Shown one piece after another: positions 45,824 through 59,690 of a DNA stretch of 64,000 nt (positions within the stretch are counted from its first letter, which is position 1; the number at the start of each line of letters is the position of its first letter). The stretch covers positions 11,222,001 to 11,286,000 of the forward strand of contig OZ231128.1 in the NCBI GenBank assembly GCA_965153355.1. Direction: 5' to 3'. The notes under the pieces are model-generated. The model ran no database searches and had not been told where the DNA came from. It saw only the letters and a list, made by a program, of their open reading frames with translations. The position numbers were made by a program, and so were the translations under genes. The DNA comes from Flaccisagitta enflata. Lineage: Eukaryota; Chaetognatha; Sagittoidea; Aphragmophora.

Positions 45824-45833
45824 NNNNNNNNNN
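45824..45833. other. Assembly gap (10 N)
   Basis: Ten N bases. A fixed small number usually marks a gap of unknown length. Only about 95 bp separate it from the first visible MNK-like exon, so the kinase-domain exons are probably in the gap or on another contig. Confidence 0.98.
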
Positions 45834-45850
45834 CGATGTGCCACGTTCAG

Positions 45851-46521
45851 TTACTGTTGTTTCGGGTCTTTTGCGATTCCCAATGTCATTTGTGCTGCGT
45901 TCACGATAGCCGGCGTTGGAAGGAAAACCCTCTGGATAGTTTTTCCACGATCAAAAAGAAGCGCATGAGTCCCCATTCGCGCGCTTGGATTCGGCGCGCA
46001 AAGTAGGCGCCCTTGAATCGAAGAGGTCGCCGGGCATCGAGTCGGCGCCATTTTGCCTTGCATACGATATGAAGTCGTAGACCATATCCCGAAGTCCGTG
46101 TCGAGCGCCATCTGATTCCCAGGCGGCGTCGTCGAAATCATTCGTCCCTTCGATGCAAGTAGCAACGGCGTCGAAAAGGCGCCGGCATCCTTCCATTTCC
46201 GCAGTGATGTCGTTCCTCCGCTATGCGCAAACGATTCGACCTCGGACACTGATTCAAACCGAAAGATCTACCGAGATGACGTTGAAGCGGTCGGAAGCGA
46301 TTGTGCGTGGAGCTGCAGCGCGGCTGCCCATTGTCAATTTCCGTTTTTCGGAGAATTGAAAGCCGGAAAATCTGATCGTTTTCATTAACGAAATCTCGAA
46401 ACTCGCCCGGTTTCAACTGGCACTGTCTATGAGCGTCTATCGACTGACGACTTGTGGTGAAGAAAGTTGTGATTGGAAAATAGGGAAGGCGATCGTCGTT
46501 TATTTCCATAAATTTCAACAA
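45851..46521 (-). pseudogene. Coding-like sequence with broken frames beside the gap
   Basis: On the minus strand an acceptor-like TTTCTTCAG at 46530-46522 is followed by a frame reading MEINDDRLPYFPITTFFTTS and QLKPGEFRDFVNENDQIFRL. Lower down, other frames look coding (SVSEVESFAHSGG; then DAVATCIEGTNDFDDAAWES and LRDMVYDFISYARQNGADSM). No single frame or clean splice model joins them. It may be a real gene with sequence errors near the gap, or a pseudogene. I do not recognise the product, and no part resembles an MNK kinase domain. Confidence 0.35.
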
Positions 46522-46649
46522 CTGAAGAAATAGAAAGGAAAGTGGCGTTAATTGTGATCATCAGCGCAAAAAAGATAACATGAAATCGAGATAGGACACA
46601 ATCAAAGGACAGAAACATTTCTATGACAACATGTTCATCTTCTTCAGAG

Positions 46650-48859
46650 CCCATACCATATGATCAGACCTGCCCCTGCCCCAGCCCATCCCATTAGGTT
46701 GATCCATATCATCCCTATAGCAAGCTGATCAGACAAGCGGTAAAAACCATGCTAAAATCAGTCAATAAAAATGCAAAAGGGCAAAAGACAAAAATAACAG
46801 ATGAAATAAGATAAAAGAACAACGTTAATAAAAGCAATGACGCGTCTTACAAAACTCTACTTTTAGGCCACCGTTGGTTTCAGCCCACAGTCTGTCGAGA
46901 GATCAAACTAACGTTAATTGTCCGTTCAGTTTATCTGCAATAAAAAGATGAGAGATTATTGAAATTAGTGAATTCCAAGGGCGCATTCAATCGATCACGA
47001 AAAATCAATCAATCACTTTAGGAAGCAATGCCGTAAATAAATAAAATCAATCAATCCAAAAATTGGATGATACGAAGGACGAGTTACGTATATTTGCCTA
47101 CGTAGTAAAAACAAATGGCACAAAATCAAGGCGCAACCATATGGTTACCCATCTAGCGTTCAATATAAAAAATGGCAAGAAACAAAAGACGCGGGCATTG
47201 AATAGTAGAGAAAGAGAAAAAGCCAAAAGCACGCAAAAGAGACAAAAGCACACATACCTAAGAAACGGACGGACACACATTTCTAACATGGTACATTGCA
47301 CTTTATAAACGATACGAAGTTAAGGGGTGGTAGCAAAAGTAGGGAATTTATTCTCACCCTCTATTGACAGAAGATAATTGGGAGATGAAATGGGAAAATG
47401 GTCAAATCCAGGGAAGTGATATTTAGAAATTGGAATGTATGGGGTGAAATGGCACAACTATAGAGCAGAATTTTTTTTCAATGATGTGTGCTTCTTTCTC
47501 TGTAACTGTCTCCATATCTGAGAATACATTCACAAGTGCAGCAAAAAAGGCCTTTACTGACTGAAAAATGATGCTTCGCCAAATGCGGTAATGGACAGAA
47601 AATAAAAAAATAATTTTTTAGCTTTTTTGCATTTGAAGCAGTGATCTTGTTTTTCTTGTTCTTGTTTTCCTTGTTTGCCTTGTCCTTGTCATTTCTTAAC
47701 AAATTGAGATAGACAAATGTGGTTGGTGGCAGAGGTGTCAAGAACTAATCGACTGGTCGATTAATCGGGTCGATTTTGAGTGTTTGTAAACAATCTTCCT
47801 GAGTCACAAAAACACAAATGAATCGGGTCGATTTTTTGGTTTTTTTTCTCTGGCTACCATAGGCTTGATTTGACAATGAGACTGACTAAAATTTGAGTTA
47901 GAAGGATGAAAAAAGCTCGTAAAGTTGAATTCTTTGGGAGGGTTTCACATCCAAGCAATAATTAGGCTTTGGGATGTAGACAGGTAGTAAAAAAATTGGA
48001 TATATTCACTGTGATTTTCATTGGTTGTCTTCATTCTAGCATAGAAATGAAACGCTTTTTTTTTTAAAAGAAAATCTGAAGCTCTTTTATTTGATCAACA
48101 TAACAAGTAGCTAAGGCGATCCTAAGCAGCATCATTGACAAAAACCGAGTGACTAGAATTTCTCATTGGAAGAAAATTGAAATTAGCCATTTTTTCAATC
48201 AGCGATTTTTTGCTTCAAACTTTTGCCATTTCTAAACAAATAGAGCTACAATGACCAGCAACGTCCCATTAAGAAGATTTTTTACAAGACTTTTAATTGG
48301 TCATGGATTGTCTATGGTTCAGGCCCATAGTTTAGAAGAAATAAGCAAAACAAAGTGTTCACTTTTTTTATTTACCATAGTTAAGTGTAAAAGTACACAT
48401 AAAATTGCGGAACCCAAGCTCTGAAACAAAGTTCAACTACAAAAGCTTGTCTCTCCTGATAAGCTGGCTTTTATTTCTTTTTTCATATTAATGAGTGGCT
48501 ACAATGTGGATATCTCATCTTTTGATATAGAGTGGCTTCTGAAACATGTTGCTGTGATTGTAAATGATATTTCACTTGGTAAAAAGGCTAACTGGCAAAA
48601 AGATCGACCTATGGTCGATTTTGGGTCGGTTTTTGGGAGGGGTTCGACCATGATTCGTTCGACCTGGTCGATTTCTAAAATCAATAGTTCGTTACATCTA
48701 TGGTTGGTGGCATTAATTCAGAAATTCATTATGATTTCAGAATCTCACTAGTTTTTATTTAATTTTCTCATTTTAAGCAAAGATATGTCCCATAATGCTT
48801 GCCGATAAACTAATGTAGTATGCCGATAAACTAATGTAGTATGCTCTGTGTAGAGAATA
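46650..48859. other. Gene-poor; possible TCGA-rich inverted element at about 47725-48710
   Basis: No exon recognised. AGAACTAATCGACTGGTCGA near 47745 and GACCTGGTCGATTTCTAAAA near 48660 look like decayed inverted ends, each next to TGGTTGGTGGCA-like sequence, with further GTCGATTTT motifs inside. Borders are uncertain. Confidence 0.4.
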
Positions 48860-49850
48860 CAGGGTCTTCAATTACGGTTGACTTATTCTGATTAGATGCT
48901 GTGCCTCTAATGCTCATCTGTCTGTCTTTTTCTTTTTTTCCTCCTTTAGCATATTGTTTGACGTTTTTTGTATCAAAATTTCAAGGATCTAAGTCAAATA
49001 GTTTGTCCGTGGCATTAATTTAAAGTACCTCATGTATACATGGCTAAGACTGAAAAAATTGATTATTCATTGAAACTTTTTTCCTCTTGTAACTTAGTTT
49101 ATAACGGTTTGAGCTACAGATGCCAGATTGGTATGAGATGATATGATGAAGTTTCAGGGAAAAAAATGAAAATCAGTTTTTAATATCATTATTTAGAAAC
49201 CATGTGAGAGATTGTTTGTTTGATGAAAGTCAAAGGTGTCAAAGATGTCAAAGGCGATTGCCAGGTCACGAAATGGAGTCATCACACCAAAATCTTGTTC
49301 ATGCATGACTATCAGTATTGCAGAACACGGCATAACAATGTCACCCCCAGTCTTAAGTAGTAATCAGAAGCAGTGATGCAAAGGCTATTTCAGGAATTGG
49401 GCAGGCGTAGTGATGCAAAATCCACTCACCAATGACAAGTCACCATTGGAAATTCTGAACCAATGGACAGATGAATGGGAAGAGACAGATGGATGGAATG
49501 ACTGACAGCAAATAGGCAGACGGACTAACAGACTGATCAAGGTAATTGCAAAAAACTACATCAAATTATCTTTAACTTGAGATCTATCTGACATGTGAAG
49601 CTCTAACCATTTTGAAATGAGAGAAATATGGAGAAAAAAAATACTGATAAACTTTTTTGGTCAAAACCATGAATACATGAAATACTTCAAATTAGTGCTA
49701 CAGACAAACTAGTTGACATAGACCCTTGAAATTTTGATACAAAAAACGTCAAACAATATACTGAAGGAGGAAAAAAAGAAAAACACAGAGTGATGACCAT
49801 GGGAGGCACACCATCTGTTTAGAATAAGTCAACCGTAATTGAAGACCCTG
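48860..49850. mobile_element. 991-bp foldback element with CAGGGTCTTCAATTACGG ends
   Basis: TA|CAGGGTCTTCAATTACGGTT ... AACCGTAATTGAAGACCCTG|TA, an almost perfect match. The inner arms (GTTTGACGTTTTTTGTATCA and its complement) also pair. Confidence 0.92.
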
Positions 49851-50021
49851 TAGCTCGTTTGGCTCGTTTGGCATATTCATCTATGACTGCCATTTTCAGA
49901 GAGCTAAAAACAAATTTGATGCCTCTCTCCTTTCTCATGGCAATGTAACCATGCGTCACATTGTACATAATTTTCCGCGTGAGCAGGAATGATAATGCTT
50001 GCATCTCTATTTATTTCCTTT

Positions 50022-50166
50022 TTTTAGTTGCGGACACGCAACTCTATAAGAGCCTTTGTCCGTCTGTCCGTTGGTCCGTGACCACGAGTTGAAAAGTGTA
50101 AAAACGTGCATTTCCGCCCCTGCCCACCCATCCGCAACTGGTGGCCGTGTATCCTGCCTTGTTTTT
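50022..50166 (-). mobile_element. AACAAGGCC-type/terminal-hairpin repeat (AGTTGCG stem)
   Basis: On the plus strand TTTTTAGTTGCGGACACGCAACTC begins it; CCCCTGCCCACCCATCCGCA and GCCTTGTTTT end it. Stem AGTTGCG/CGCAACT, perfectly paired. Confidence 0.88.
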
Positions 50167-50984
50167 TTTTTCACCTTAACATTGTATTATTTATGGAAAT
50201 GAACTTCTCCGTTGTGTTTTACACATGAACTTTTGTTTTCTGTGTTTCTACTTAATAGTCAATTTGGATTATGATTACTGATAATATATCTGAGAATTTG
50301 GGGTTGACTCAGAGTGACTTGGTGGATTATACTCAGTGGGAAAAATCTTGATTTAAGGCTATGTATGATAGGTGGAACAACATCCCTCACTATACCCAAA
50401 CTAAAACAAATGGAAGAGGGCCTTGTGAGCCCTCACTGTTATAAGCATTTTACAATGGGAAGATCAGATAGCTGTGAGGAATGAAGTGGCGTTCAACGCA
50501 GATATCTGGTACTCTTTCTTGTCACTTGCATATTTCATAAATAGCCGACATTTATGGGTTTTTCTTGCTGTTGGTTTGTATCTGAGGAGTTGCTCTTTGG
50601 TAAGGGTTGAGATGGATTTTGATAATTCTAAGGATAGTAGTGAGGGGTGCGCATTAAACTCCAGTAAGAGCTCCCAAGGCTCTTGTCCTTATTTTTTGGT
50701 TTTGATGTAATGTTGTCCACTGTCATAGATGAGCGTTGATCGGTTTTGTTTGTTTCTGTCTGTTTATTGATGACGAATTAAAAGAACATATATTAGCAAC
50801 AGCAAGGGGCGGTGAAGCATCAGACAACTCGGTCATTGGGCTATGTCAGTTCTCGCAAAGACCCGGACCCTTCCCCTGGGTGCTTCACATAGCAAAACAA
50901 TTAGTCACTCCACATTCAATAGAAACAAAATTGTAACCATATGGTTATGGTCATGCACTAATATTTATAACTTGACATGGATAC

Positions 50985-51057
50985 CGAAGAAATTTCGCGT
51001 TACCTACAAAGGGACCAAGGGACAAACCCACTTATAGAGTCGCTTTGCCAGCGACTA
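50985..51057 (+). mobile_element. Fragment of a hairpin-ended repeat (AGTCGC stem)
   Basis: GGGACCAAGGGACAAACCCA, then TTATAGAGTCGCTTTGCCAG and CGACTAACAACG. Only the hairpin end is clear. Confidence 0.6.
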
Positions 51058-51239
51058 ACAACGTGGCCCTCGCTTTTGAAACGCAACTCTTCGCTCGATT
51101 CGAGGTGAAGAAACACAAAAAAATTCTCATAAGTTGAAGTTTATCGGACTTTGTGGTCCAAAGTGATTAGTTCCTTCTTTCTACAGTAGATGTCGTCTAG
51201 ACTTGGAAATATGGAAAATTGATAAAAATAGTCGCAAAA

Positions 51240-54110
51240 GCGTTAGATGGTCAGCGGTACCCGTTGCCCCCATGTGTGAATGTGACCTATGCTGTTGACC
51301 TATGTTGAACTATGCTGTTTTTATTTAAGCCTCAAGGCTCGAATTAGGGCCTGGAGGTTAGGGTTGGAGCCTGTAGGCTGGGGTTGGAGCTTCCATGATG
51401 GGACTTGTGCCTCGAGGCAGGGATTTGAGCCTCGCGGCTGGGAATTTAGCTTTGAGGCTGGGAATTGAGCCTCGGGGCTAGGATTTGAGCCTCGAGGCTA
51501 GGAATTGAACCTCAAGGCTGGGATTTGAGCCTCAAAACTGGGATTTGAGCCTCGAGACTGGGATTTGAGCCTCAAGACTAGGATTTGAGCCTCGAGGTTA
51601 AGATTTTGGCCTCGAGACTAGGATTTGGACCTCGAGGGGGGGACGGAGGAGAAGAAGAAGAAGAAGAAATTTCCCTTATGTGTGAAAGCATATGTCAACG
51701 GCCTCTACAGGGCCACTGCCCAAAAACTGATATTTGGACTATAAATGGATAAAAGATTGCTTTGTTTCCCATTTTCATGTATTCCTGCTAAAATATTAAT
51801 TTATTGACAGATTTACTTCAAGAACATTGCTTAAAATCAAATTTGCTGCAGCTTTCTCTTGTTATATTTTATCAAAATATTGCTTGTTTGGCTTACAGCA
51901 AATTCAATTTTGATCAATATTTTTCCAAAAAATCTTTCAAAATATTGATAGGAATACATGAAAATATGTTTCCATAGCTACAAATCATAATGGGCAATAA
52001 ACCATCCTTTTGGGCAGTGGCTCGGAAAGGGTTGATGACCTATGCTTTTAAACATATGGGAAATTTTTCCTTCTCCCTCTATTGGGAAGCGGGCCCAAAG
52101 GGGAGGAAGTCCTGTAGAACACAGGGGGACTTTTTTTTCTCTGTTTGTTTGTTCGTCTGTCCGTCTGCTCGTTTGTCCGTGCATTCATCCCCCCCGGCCT
52201 GAAATCTGCCTTCTCAGGCCTGAAATCTGCCCTCTCAGGCCTGAAATCTGCCCTCTCAGGCTTTAAATCTGCCCTCTTTAGCCTTGAATCAGCCCTCTCA
52301 GGCCTGAAATCTGTCCTCTCAAGCCTTAAATCTGCCCTAACAGATTCAAGGCCTGAGAGGGCAGATTTCAGGACTGAGAGGGTTAATTTCAGGCCTGGGA
52401 GGGTAAATTTTGGGCCTGTAAGGTCCTGGGGGGGCGGATAGATGGATGGAGGGATGCGCGGACAAACAAAATTCCCCCTGTGTTCTATGGGACTTTGTCC
52501 CCTTCGAGGCCGCTGCCCTGCTTCCTCTCACTCCAATTCACAATCATGCAAAGCAGGGCAATGGGTATTGCTGACCACATATTGCCCTTGGGCGACCTGT
52601 TTCTTCTTCTACATTTCCTCCCCTCAAATCCAAGTCTCCAGGCCCAAATTCCAATCTTGGAGACCAAATCCCAGTCTCAAGGGCCAAATTCCCACCTAGA
52701 GGCCCAAATCCAAGCCTCGAGGCCCAAATTTCAGTCTTGAGGTCCAAATCCCAGCAAAGAGGCCAAGATCCAAACCTTGAGGATGAGGATGAAAGCTAGG
52801 ATTTGGGCCTTGAGGCTAGGGGCCTCTAGGGCCTCTAAGCAGGGATTTGGCCCTTGAAACTGGGATTTGGTCTTCATGGTGGGAATTTGGGCCTTGAGAC
52901 TGGGATTTGAGCGGGGGAGGGAAGTAGAATAGTCACAAAAGCCTTAGATGGTCAGCGGTACCGGTGCCCTGCTTAAGTAGGTTGTGGTTGAAGTTGAAGG
53001 GGGAGCAGGGCAGCGGCCCCGAAGGGATAGATGACATATGGGGAATTTTCTCCTCCTACTCCTCCTCCTCCCCCCCTCCCCTCTCTCCAGCCTTCAGGCC
53101 CATATCTCAGCCTCGAGGCCCATATCCCAGTCTCGAGGCCCAAATCCCAGTCTTGAGGCCCAAATCCCTTGAGGCTGGAATTTGGGCCTCGGGGTTGGAA
53201 ATTGAACCTTGAGGTTGGGATATGGGCCTCAAGTCTGGGATTTGGGCCTTGAGACTGGGATATGGGCCTCGAGGCTGAGAGACGGGCCTGGAGGCTGGAT
53301 GGAGAGGGGGTACGAAAGAGAAGGAGAAGAATGAGGAGAAGGAGAAAATTTCCCCATATGTGTGGAAGCATAGGTCATCAACCCTTTTGGGGCCACTGCC
53401 CAAGGAGAAGAAGGAGAAAATTCCCCATGTGTGTGAAATCATAGATCATCGACCCCTTTATGGCCCCTGTCCTGCTTCCCCTTCAACTTCAAACACAACC
53501 TACTTATGCAGAGTACTGCGACTTTCATTAGTTGATACATCAGATATCAATCTTATTAATTTATTTGGTTTCTTGGCAGCTGCCCAGGAGAGGATGAAGT
53601 CCTGTAGAACACAGGGGGACTGGTTTATCTTTTTGTCCATTTGTTTGTACCCAGGCCCTCTCAGGCCTGAAAACTGTCCTATAAGACCTGAAATCCGCCT
53701 TATCAGCCCTGAAATCTTTCATCTCAGGCCTGAAATCTGCCCTCTCAAGCCTTGAATCTGCCCTCTCAGGCTTGAAATCTGCCCTCCCAGGTCTAAAATC
53801 TTTCCTCTTAGACAGATTCAAGGCTTGGGAGGGCAGATTCCTGGCTTGAGAGGGTAGATTTCTGACTTGGTAGAGCAGATTTCAGGCCTGATAGGGTTTG
53901 GGGCAGATAGACGGATAGACAGACAGACGGAAAGACGAACAAAAGTCCCTCTGTGGTCCCCAGAACTTTGCCTTCTTTGCGGCCACTGCCCTGCTTCCTC
54001 TCATTCCAAGTCACAACCATGCAAAGCGAAGCAATGGGTATTGCTGACCACATTTTGCCCTTAGGCGACCTATCTTATTATGAACTCCCCCCGTATTTCC
54101 TAGTCTAGGC
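51240..54110. repeat. Inverted minisatellite islands, same family as the UBE2N intron
   Basis: Several arrays of a roughly 21-bp unit (GGATTTGAGCCTCGAGGCTA type at 51325-51640; AGGCCTGAAATCTGCCCTCTC type at 52195-52410 and 53655-53890; others at 52620-52900 and 53085-53300). Two islands switch orientation at CAGATTCAAGG(C) (52340, 53815) and are flanked by CCTGTAGAACACAGGGGGAC on one side and its approximate complement on the other. Anchor blocks GGGCCGCTGCCCTGCTTC and GGTCAGCGGTACC recur. Confidence 0.85.
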
Positions 54111-54127
54111 GACATCTATTGTATCTA

Positions 54128-54720
54128 ACACCCCTCTCAAAATTAGGCGAACTGGGATCAAAGCAAGTCTGTAAATGCTTTATAAATTACTTATGGAGAG
54201 TCTGAGCGTTAAGGTAACTTTAAGATATGTAATTCCAAGCAGGGTTTTACAATAATGGTCCAAAGAATATCAACCAATAGCTCCTCATCTCTTCTTTTGG
54301 ATGATATCATGCTACTGTCTTTTAGATGGTAGTTACAAATTGACCGGTGAAACCAACTTATTTGTTGAGGGATACAGTCACTTTGTGGGGCAGTTTCTTT
54401 TTCCCAATGCGTCATTGTTGCTTGGTAGTTATCCAACAACATGGGGTGGCAGTTTTCTCTCAACCCATATGGAAAAAAACGAGAAAGTATGTGCCGCCTC
54501 CTCATAAAAAGATTTCTTGTCAAAATCAGTTAAAATCTTCCAGCACATTTTTGACATAGCACACAGCCAGGGTCTCACACTAGTGTGAATGCTCAAATTG
54601 GCCTCGGTTTGCAAAAATACTATGTTTGAGCTATCTCTGTGTCAAATTTCAGCCCTCTCAATGCATTTTTACTCTCTATTTTGGTTACTTTCCCAGTTCG
54701 TTTAATTTTGAGAGGGGTGT
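54128..54720. mobile_element. 593-bp element with ACACCCCTCTCAAAATTAG ends (uninterrupted copy)
   Basis: TA|ACACCCCTCTCAAAATTAGG ... TTAATTTTGAGAGGGGTGT|TA. It aligns along its length with 34823-36613 minus the nested insert. Confidence 0.92.
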
Positions 54721-54884
54721 TAGGTATTTCGTTAAATGATGTTTTAGTTTTGTAAATTGGACGGTGCTGTTGCAAGATGTTTATGGCTCGTTTTAGATCA
54801 TAGATTCGATTAAATTCTATTTTTTTTTTCTTTTTTTGCGTTGGCGGATCAATGATCTCGAATTGTGTGTGTTTTGGGTGAGTA

Positions 54885-56775
54885 CACTTTTTTTTTTTAT
54901 AAGAGACAAGATTTTTAAACTCAGCCTGGATGTTCTTAAATTTTTTGCTGTTTTGAGGCTCAAATTCTCTTAAATTGTTCTTATTTTTTCGACGAGTGAA
55001 ATATGGAAAATAATGTATTAATACACTATTTATATGGAAAACAATGTATAAATTCACTATTTTGCAGCGTTCTATGTATCTTCAATTGAAAACTTGTTAG
55101 TTACTACAAAACTTGAAATATCTTGTTCAATGTGACAAACAAAACCAAAAAAGAAAGTCTTTTTCTGAAAAATTTACAAATTTTTGGAAAAAGTTTTAGG
55201 ATTGTCATATTTGACGGTATGTTTTCCCCCTCATGTGCTCAAGACCCATGTACCCGATCGTTTTTGATTATTTTTATAATATTACTACCTAGAACTAAAG
55301 AGATTTGGGATTTTTGATCCATTTTAGGGACCGCGAGTTCCATTTATTTATCACCACTCCAAGGTGGATGTGGTGAAAATGTTGAAATTTGGTCACTTTG
55401 GGCTAAAAATTGGGCCACTTTGGTTTGAAAATTTGACCTAAAATCTGTGAGATTATGAAACTAGAGCTCAAGAGCTAACCAGTGGTGCAATCCGCATGTT
55501 GCTATCATTTTTTGTTAAGATTTGAGAGCTTTTCAAAGATGGAAGGGTATGAGGGTTATTTTACCAAGTAAATTTGGTGGTCAATTTTGACATTTTTTAC
55601 AATTTTTGATATATTTCCGCTTTGGATGGACAAATCTGGATGAAATCGGTGACCAAATCGAAGAGTTTTTGAAACCCTAGATGAATCTGGTAAAATTTTG
55701 GATCAATATGACCCTCAAAATTTTTGGGAGACTCTACAAGCAGGTGCTAAAAAGTGATTTTTTTCGCCATTTTGGCTACTTTGGTCAAAAAATTTGGGCA
55801 CTTCTGAGATAGAAAATGACAAAAAATCAGTGGGCAAATTAAACTACTGTTCAAGATCTAACCAATGGTGCAATTGGCATGTCAATAGGTTAAAGCATAT
55901 AGATTTGGCAAAGCTTCAAAGATCAGTGGGTATAATAAAATGACATTTTTTGGTCATTATGAGCCTAAAAGCTCTGCTAAATCTATATGCTTCAACATAT
56001 CGACATGCCGATTGCACCATTTGTTAGATCTTGAACAGTAGTTTAATTTGCCCACTGATTTTTTGTCATTTTCTATCTCGGAAGTGCCCAATTTTTTTGA
56101 CAAAAGTAGCCAAAATGGTGAAAAAAATCACTTTTTAGCACCTGCTTCTAGAGTCTCCCAAAAATTTTGAGGGTCATATTGATCAAAAATTTTACCAGAT
56201 TCAGTTAAGGCATCAAAAACTCTTCAATTTGGTCACCAATTTCATCCAGATTTGTCTATCCAAAGTGAGATATAACAAAAATGTAAAAATGTCAAAAATG
56301 ACCACCAAACTCAATTGGTAAAATAATCCTCATTTTTCCATCTTTGAAAAGCTCTCAAATCTTAACAAAAATGGCAGCTATACACTGGTGCTCTTGAGCT
56401 CTAGTTTCATAATCTCATTGATTTAGGTCAAATTCATAAACAAAGTGGCCCAGTTGAGCCCAAAGTGACCAAATTTCAACATTTTACCGCAAGTGTGATA
56501 AATAATGGAACTCATGGTCCCAAAATAGATCCATCCCAAAATCTTTAGTTCTAGGTAGTAATATAAAAGTAATCATAAATCAATTTTGAACATGAAAACA
56601 TAAAAATCAATTATCATATGTTTTATCAAGAGACTCAAAAAAAAAATTTTTCTAAAAAATTTCCAAAAGCGAATCTCAGCCTGGGCATTCTCTTATTTTG
56701 TTCTTAAAATTTCCGCAAATCTCAGCCTCATGTCTCTTATAAACTGGTCTCTTATAAAATAAAAAAAGTGTATGT
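54885..56775. mobile_element. 1.9-kb foldback with arms of about 0.9 kb
   Basis: The sequence folds about a centre near 55945: AAGCATATAGATTT (55895) pairs with AAATCTATATGCTT (55979); CACTTTGGGC near 55395 with GCCCAAAGTG near 56460; CTACCTAGAACTAAAGA near 55287 with TCTTTAGTTCTAGGTAG near 56545. The outer edges are ACACTTTTTTTTTTTATAAG and its approximate complement. No coding frame; it is probably a foldback transposon or a recent inverted duplication. Confidence 0.85.
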
Positions 56776-56841
56776 TATATCTCAGAAATAAAGATTCTTT
56801 GATCAATTACTCCTAAACAATTCAGCCTATGTAAATTGTAA

Positions 56842-56988
56842 AAACAAGGCCGGATACAATGTATACACGGCAATCCAGTCGCGGACAGTTGGGCAGGAGT
56901 AGTAATACGAACGCTCGGAATTCAAAAATGTTACGGACGAACCGACCTACCGGCAAAATGTAGAGTCGCGTGTCCCCGACAAAAAATG
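56842..56988 (+). mobile_element. AACAAGGCC/terminal-hairpin repeat
   Basis: AACAAGGCCGGATACAATGT start, CAGTCGCGGACAGTTGGGCA, and end GTAGAGTCGCGTGTCCCCGAC plus AAAAAATGG (one stem mismatch). Confidence 0.85.
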
Positions 56989-56989
56989 G

Positions 56990-58015
<1,026 letters not shown>

Positions 58016-58529
58016 GGTGATGTGATAAGATGGACGGACGGACGGACTAAAGGACAGTCAAAGAGAAGAGATAGGGGATTTCGGTTTCCGTTTCGGGTCT
58101 CCCTTCCCGGTTTCCATTAGGAAAACAAACTTATTCCAGTTAGACTCGTTTTGACACATACCATGTTCTGATCATATCAGACTCATTCTAATGAATACCG
58201 TGTTCCGATTACTTTTTTTCACGAACTCGAAGATCAATTACCATGATAGATTTAAACCTTCACTTATCTTCGGCAGTCAAGAGGAATTTTCCGATTCAAC
58301 TTTTTATGGTGGTCGGTCCGAATATAGTTACCGCGTTGCTATTTTTTATAAATATTACTATCAAATTTTATATCGTTAGAAAGCCTAGCATGTAAGCTTT
58401 CCACTGTTCCTTTTATTTTTTTTATATTCATTATAGTTTAGACGTAGTGATCAAAAGAAGTACTATTCATGATTTCATGATTGCTCGAGCGTGAAATAGG
58501 CAGTCTAAATACAAAACATATTCAAATTT

Positions 58530-58800
58530 TTTAGTCGCGGACTTGCGACTCTAGAACTCGCCGTGTTGGTCGGTTGGTCCGTCCGTCCGTCCGTCCATAA
58601 CAAAAACAAAATTTGAGCGTTTTTTGCTACTCCACTGCTGCCCACCCATCCGCAACTTAGCCTACTTATTGTGCTTTCACGCTCAAGGAAAAAAACATGA
58701 TAATCATGTTTTTCCAATGAATAAAACCTTATTATCAGGATTTCTTCCTTGAGCGTGAATGCACTGTAAGGGGGAGTGTATATGGCCTTGTTTTTTTCTT
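58530..58800 (-). mobile_element. Hairpin-ended repeat interrupted by a small palindromic insert
   Basis: TTTTTTAGTCGCGGACTTGCGACTC begins it on the plus strand and TGGCCTTGTTTTT ends it. Inside, 58668-58767 is an inserted inverted repeat: CTTTCACGCTCAAGGAAAAA pairs with TTCCTTGAGCGTGAATG. Confidence 0.8.
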
Positions 58801-59394
58801 AAGTAGCGGAATCTGTTGTGACTTTTTTTACCCAAACTTTGAAAGCTTATATCTCATGAACGAATCGACCAATTGACATGAATTTTTTCATGGTAACATC
58901 ATATGACCTTGTTTACTGATGTGTGAAGTTTCAAGAAATTTAAGTAAATACAACCACCCAAACCAGCCTACCTGCCCAAAAATTTCAAAAAAGCGTAGCT
59001 ATGAAAATATTCTACGAAATTTTCTGAAATTTTGCATGATCAACCATCCAACCCTTGGACAAATCCTGGGTAAGTTGTACGGCGATCATGTAATTACTTT
59101 GGCCGTAATCGCATAAAACCACCCTTTTCTTTTCATCGTTTCGCGAGATCACGCTACTTGACAGTCAACCGGGTTGCCCTCTGACAATTAAAGTTCAGCA
59201 AATCTTTATTATTGTCCAAACTTCACGGTGGATGTTGTTTTACCCGTAAGACCCCAGCGGTTTGTTCTCACAAAAAATAACTTTATTAATCTGGCCGTGA
59301 TTCTTGATATTGAAGTCTGAGTATTGATGTTTTTTTGCTAGCACGTTCGTGTAAGACTCATTTTCTCCTGGAATTCGTTTTCTGGGATGACCCC
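58801..59394. other. No gene recognised
   Basis: About 590 bp with short chance frames only. Confidence 0.5.
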
Positions 59395-59668
59395 GACCGG
59401 GCAACGATGCGTCCGGACTGTGTCCTAGGTGTATTGACTAAATATGTGACATATGGAGATAAGACAGACGAACAGACAGACAGACGAAGAGACAGAATAG
59501 TGAATGAGGCTCTCAAAGCACGTTTGTTGATCATTGGATTCAGTACAGGATCTCACCGTGGCTTAAATCAGCCGAGAAACGTGGTTTTCGCACAGGCGTT
59601 ACGGACGGACGGACGGACGGACAGACCCTCTTATAGAGATGCGTTCCTGACGGACGCATCTAAAAAAG
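59395..59668 (+). mobile_element. Hairpin-ended repeat, AGATGCG stem variant
   Basis: GACCGGGCAACGATGCGTCC near the start, ACGGACGGACGGACGGACAG, then CTCTTATAGAGATGCGTTCC and TGACGGACGCATCTAAAAAAG. The stem AGATGCG/CGCATCT has a longer loop than other copies. Confidence 0.75.
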
Positions 59669-59690
59669 AAATAGAGATCAAAAGAAACAT

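Noticed and set aside
46153-46359. Plus-strand frame of 68 residues beside the gap
   Set aside because: Lies opposite more protein-like minus-strand frames; no start or splice context.
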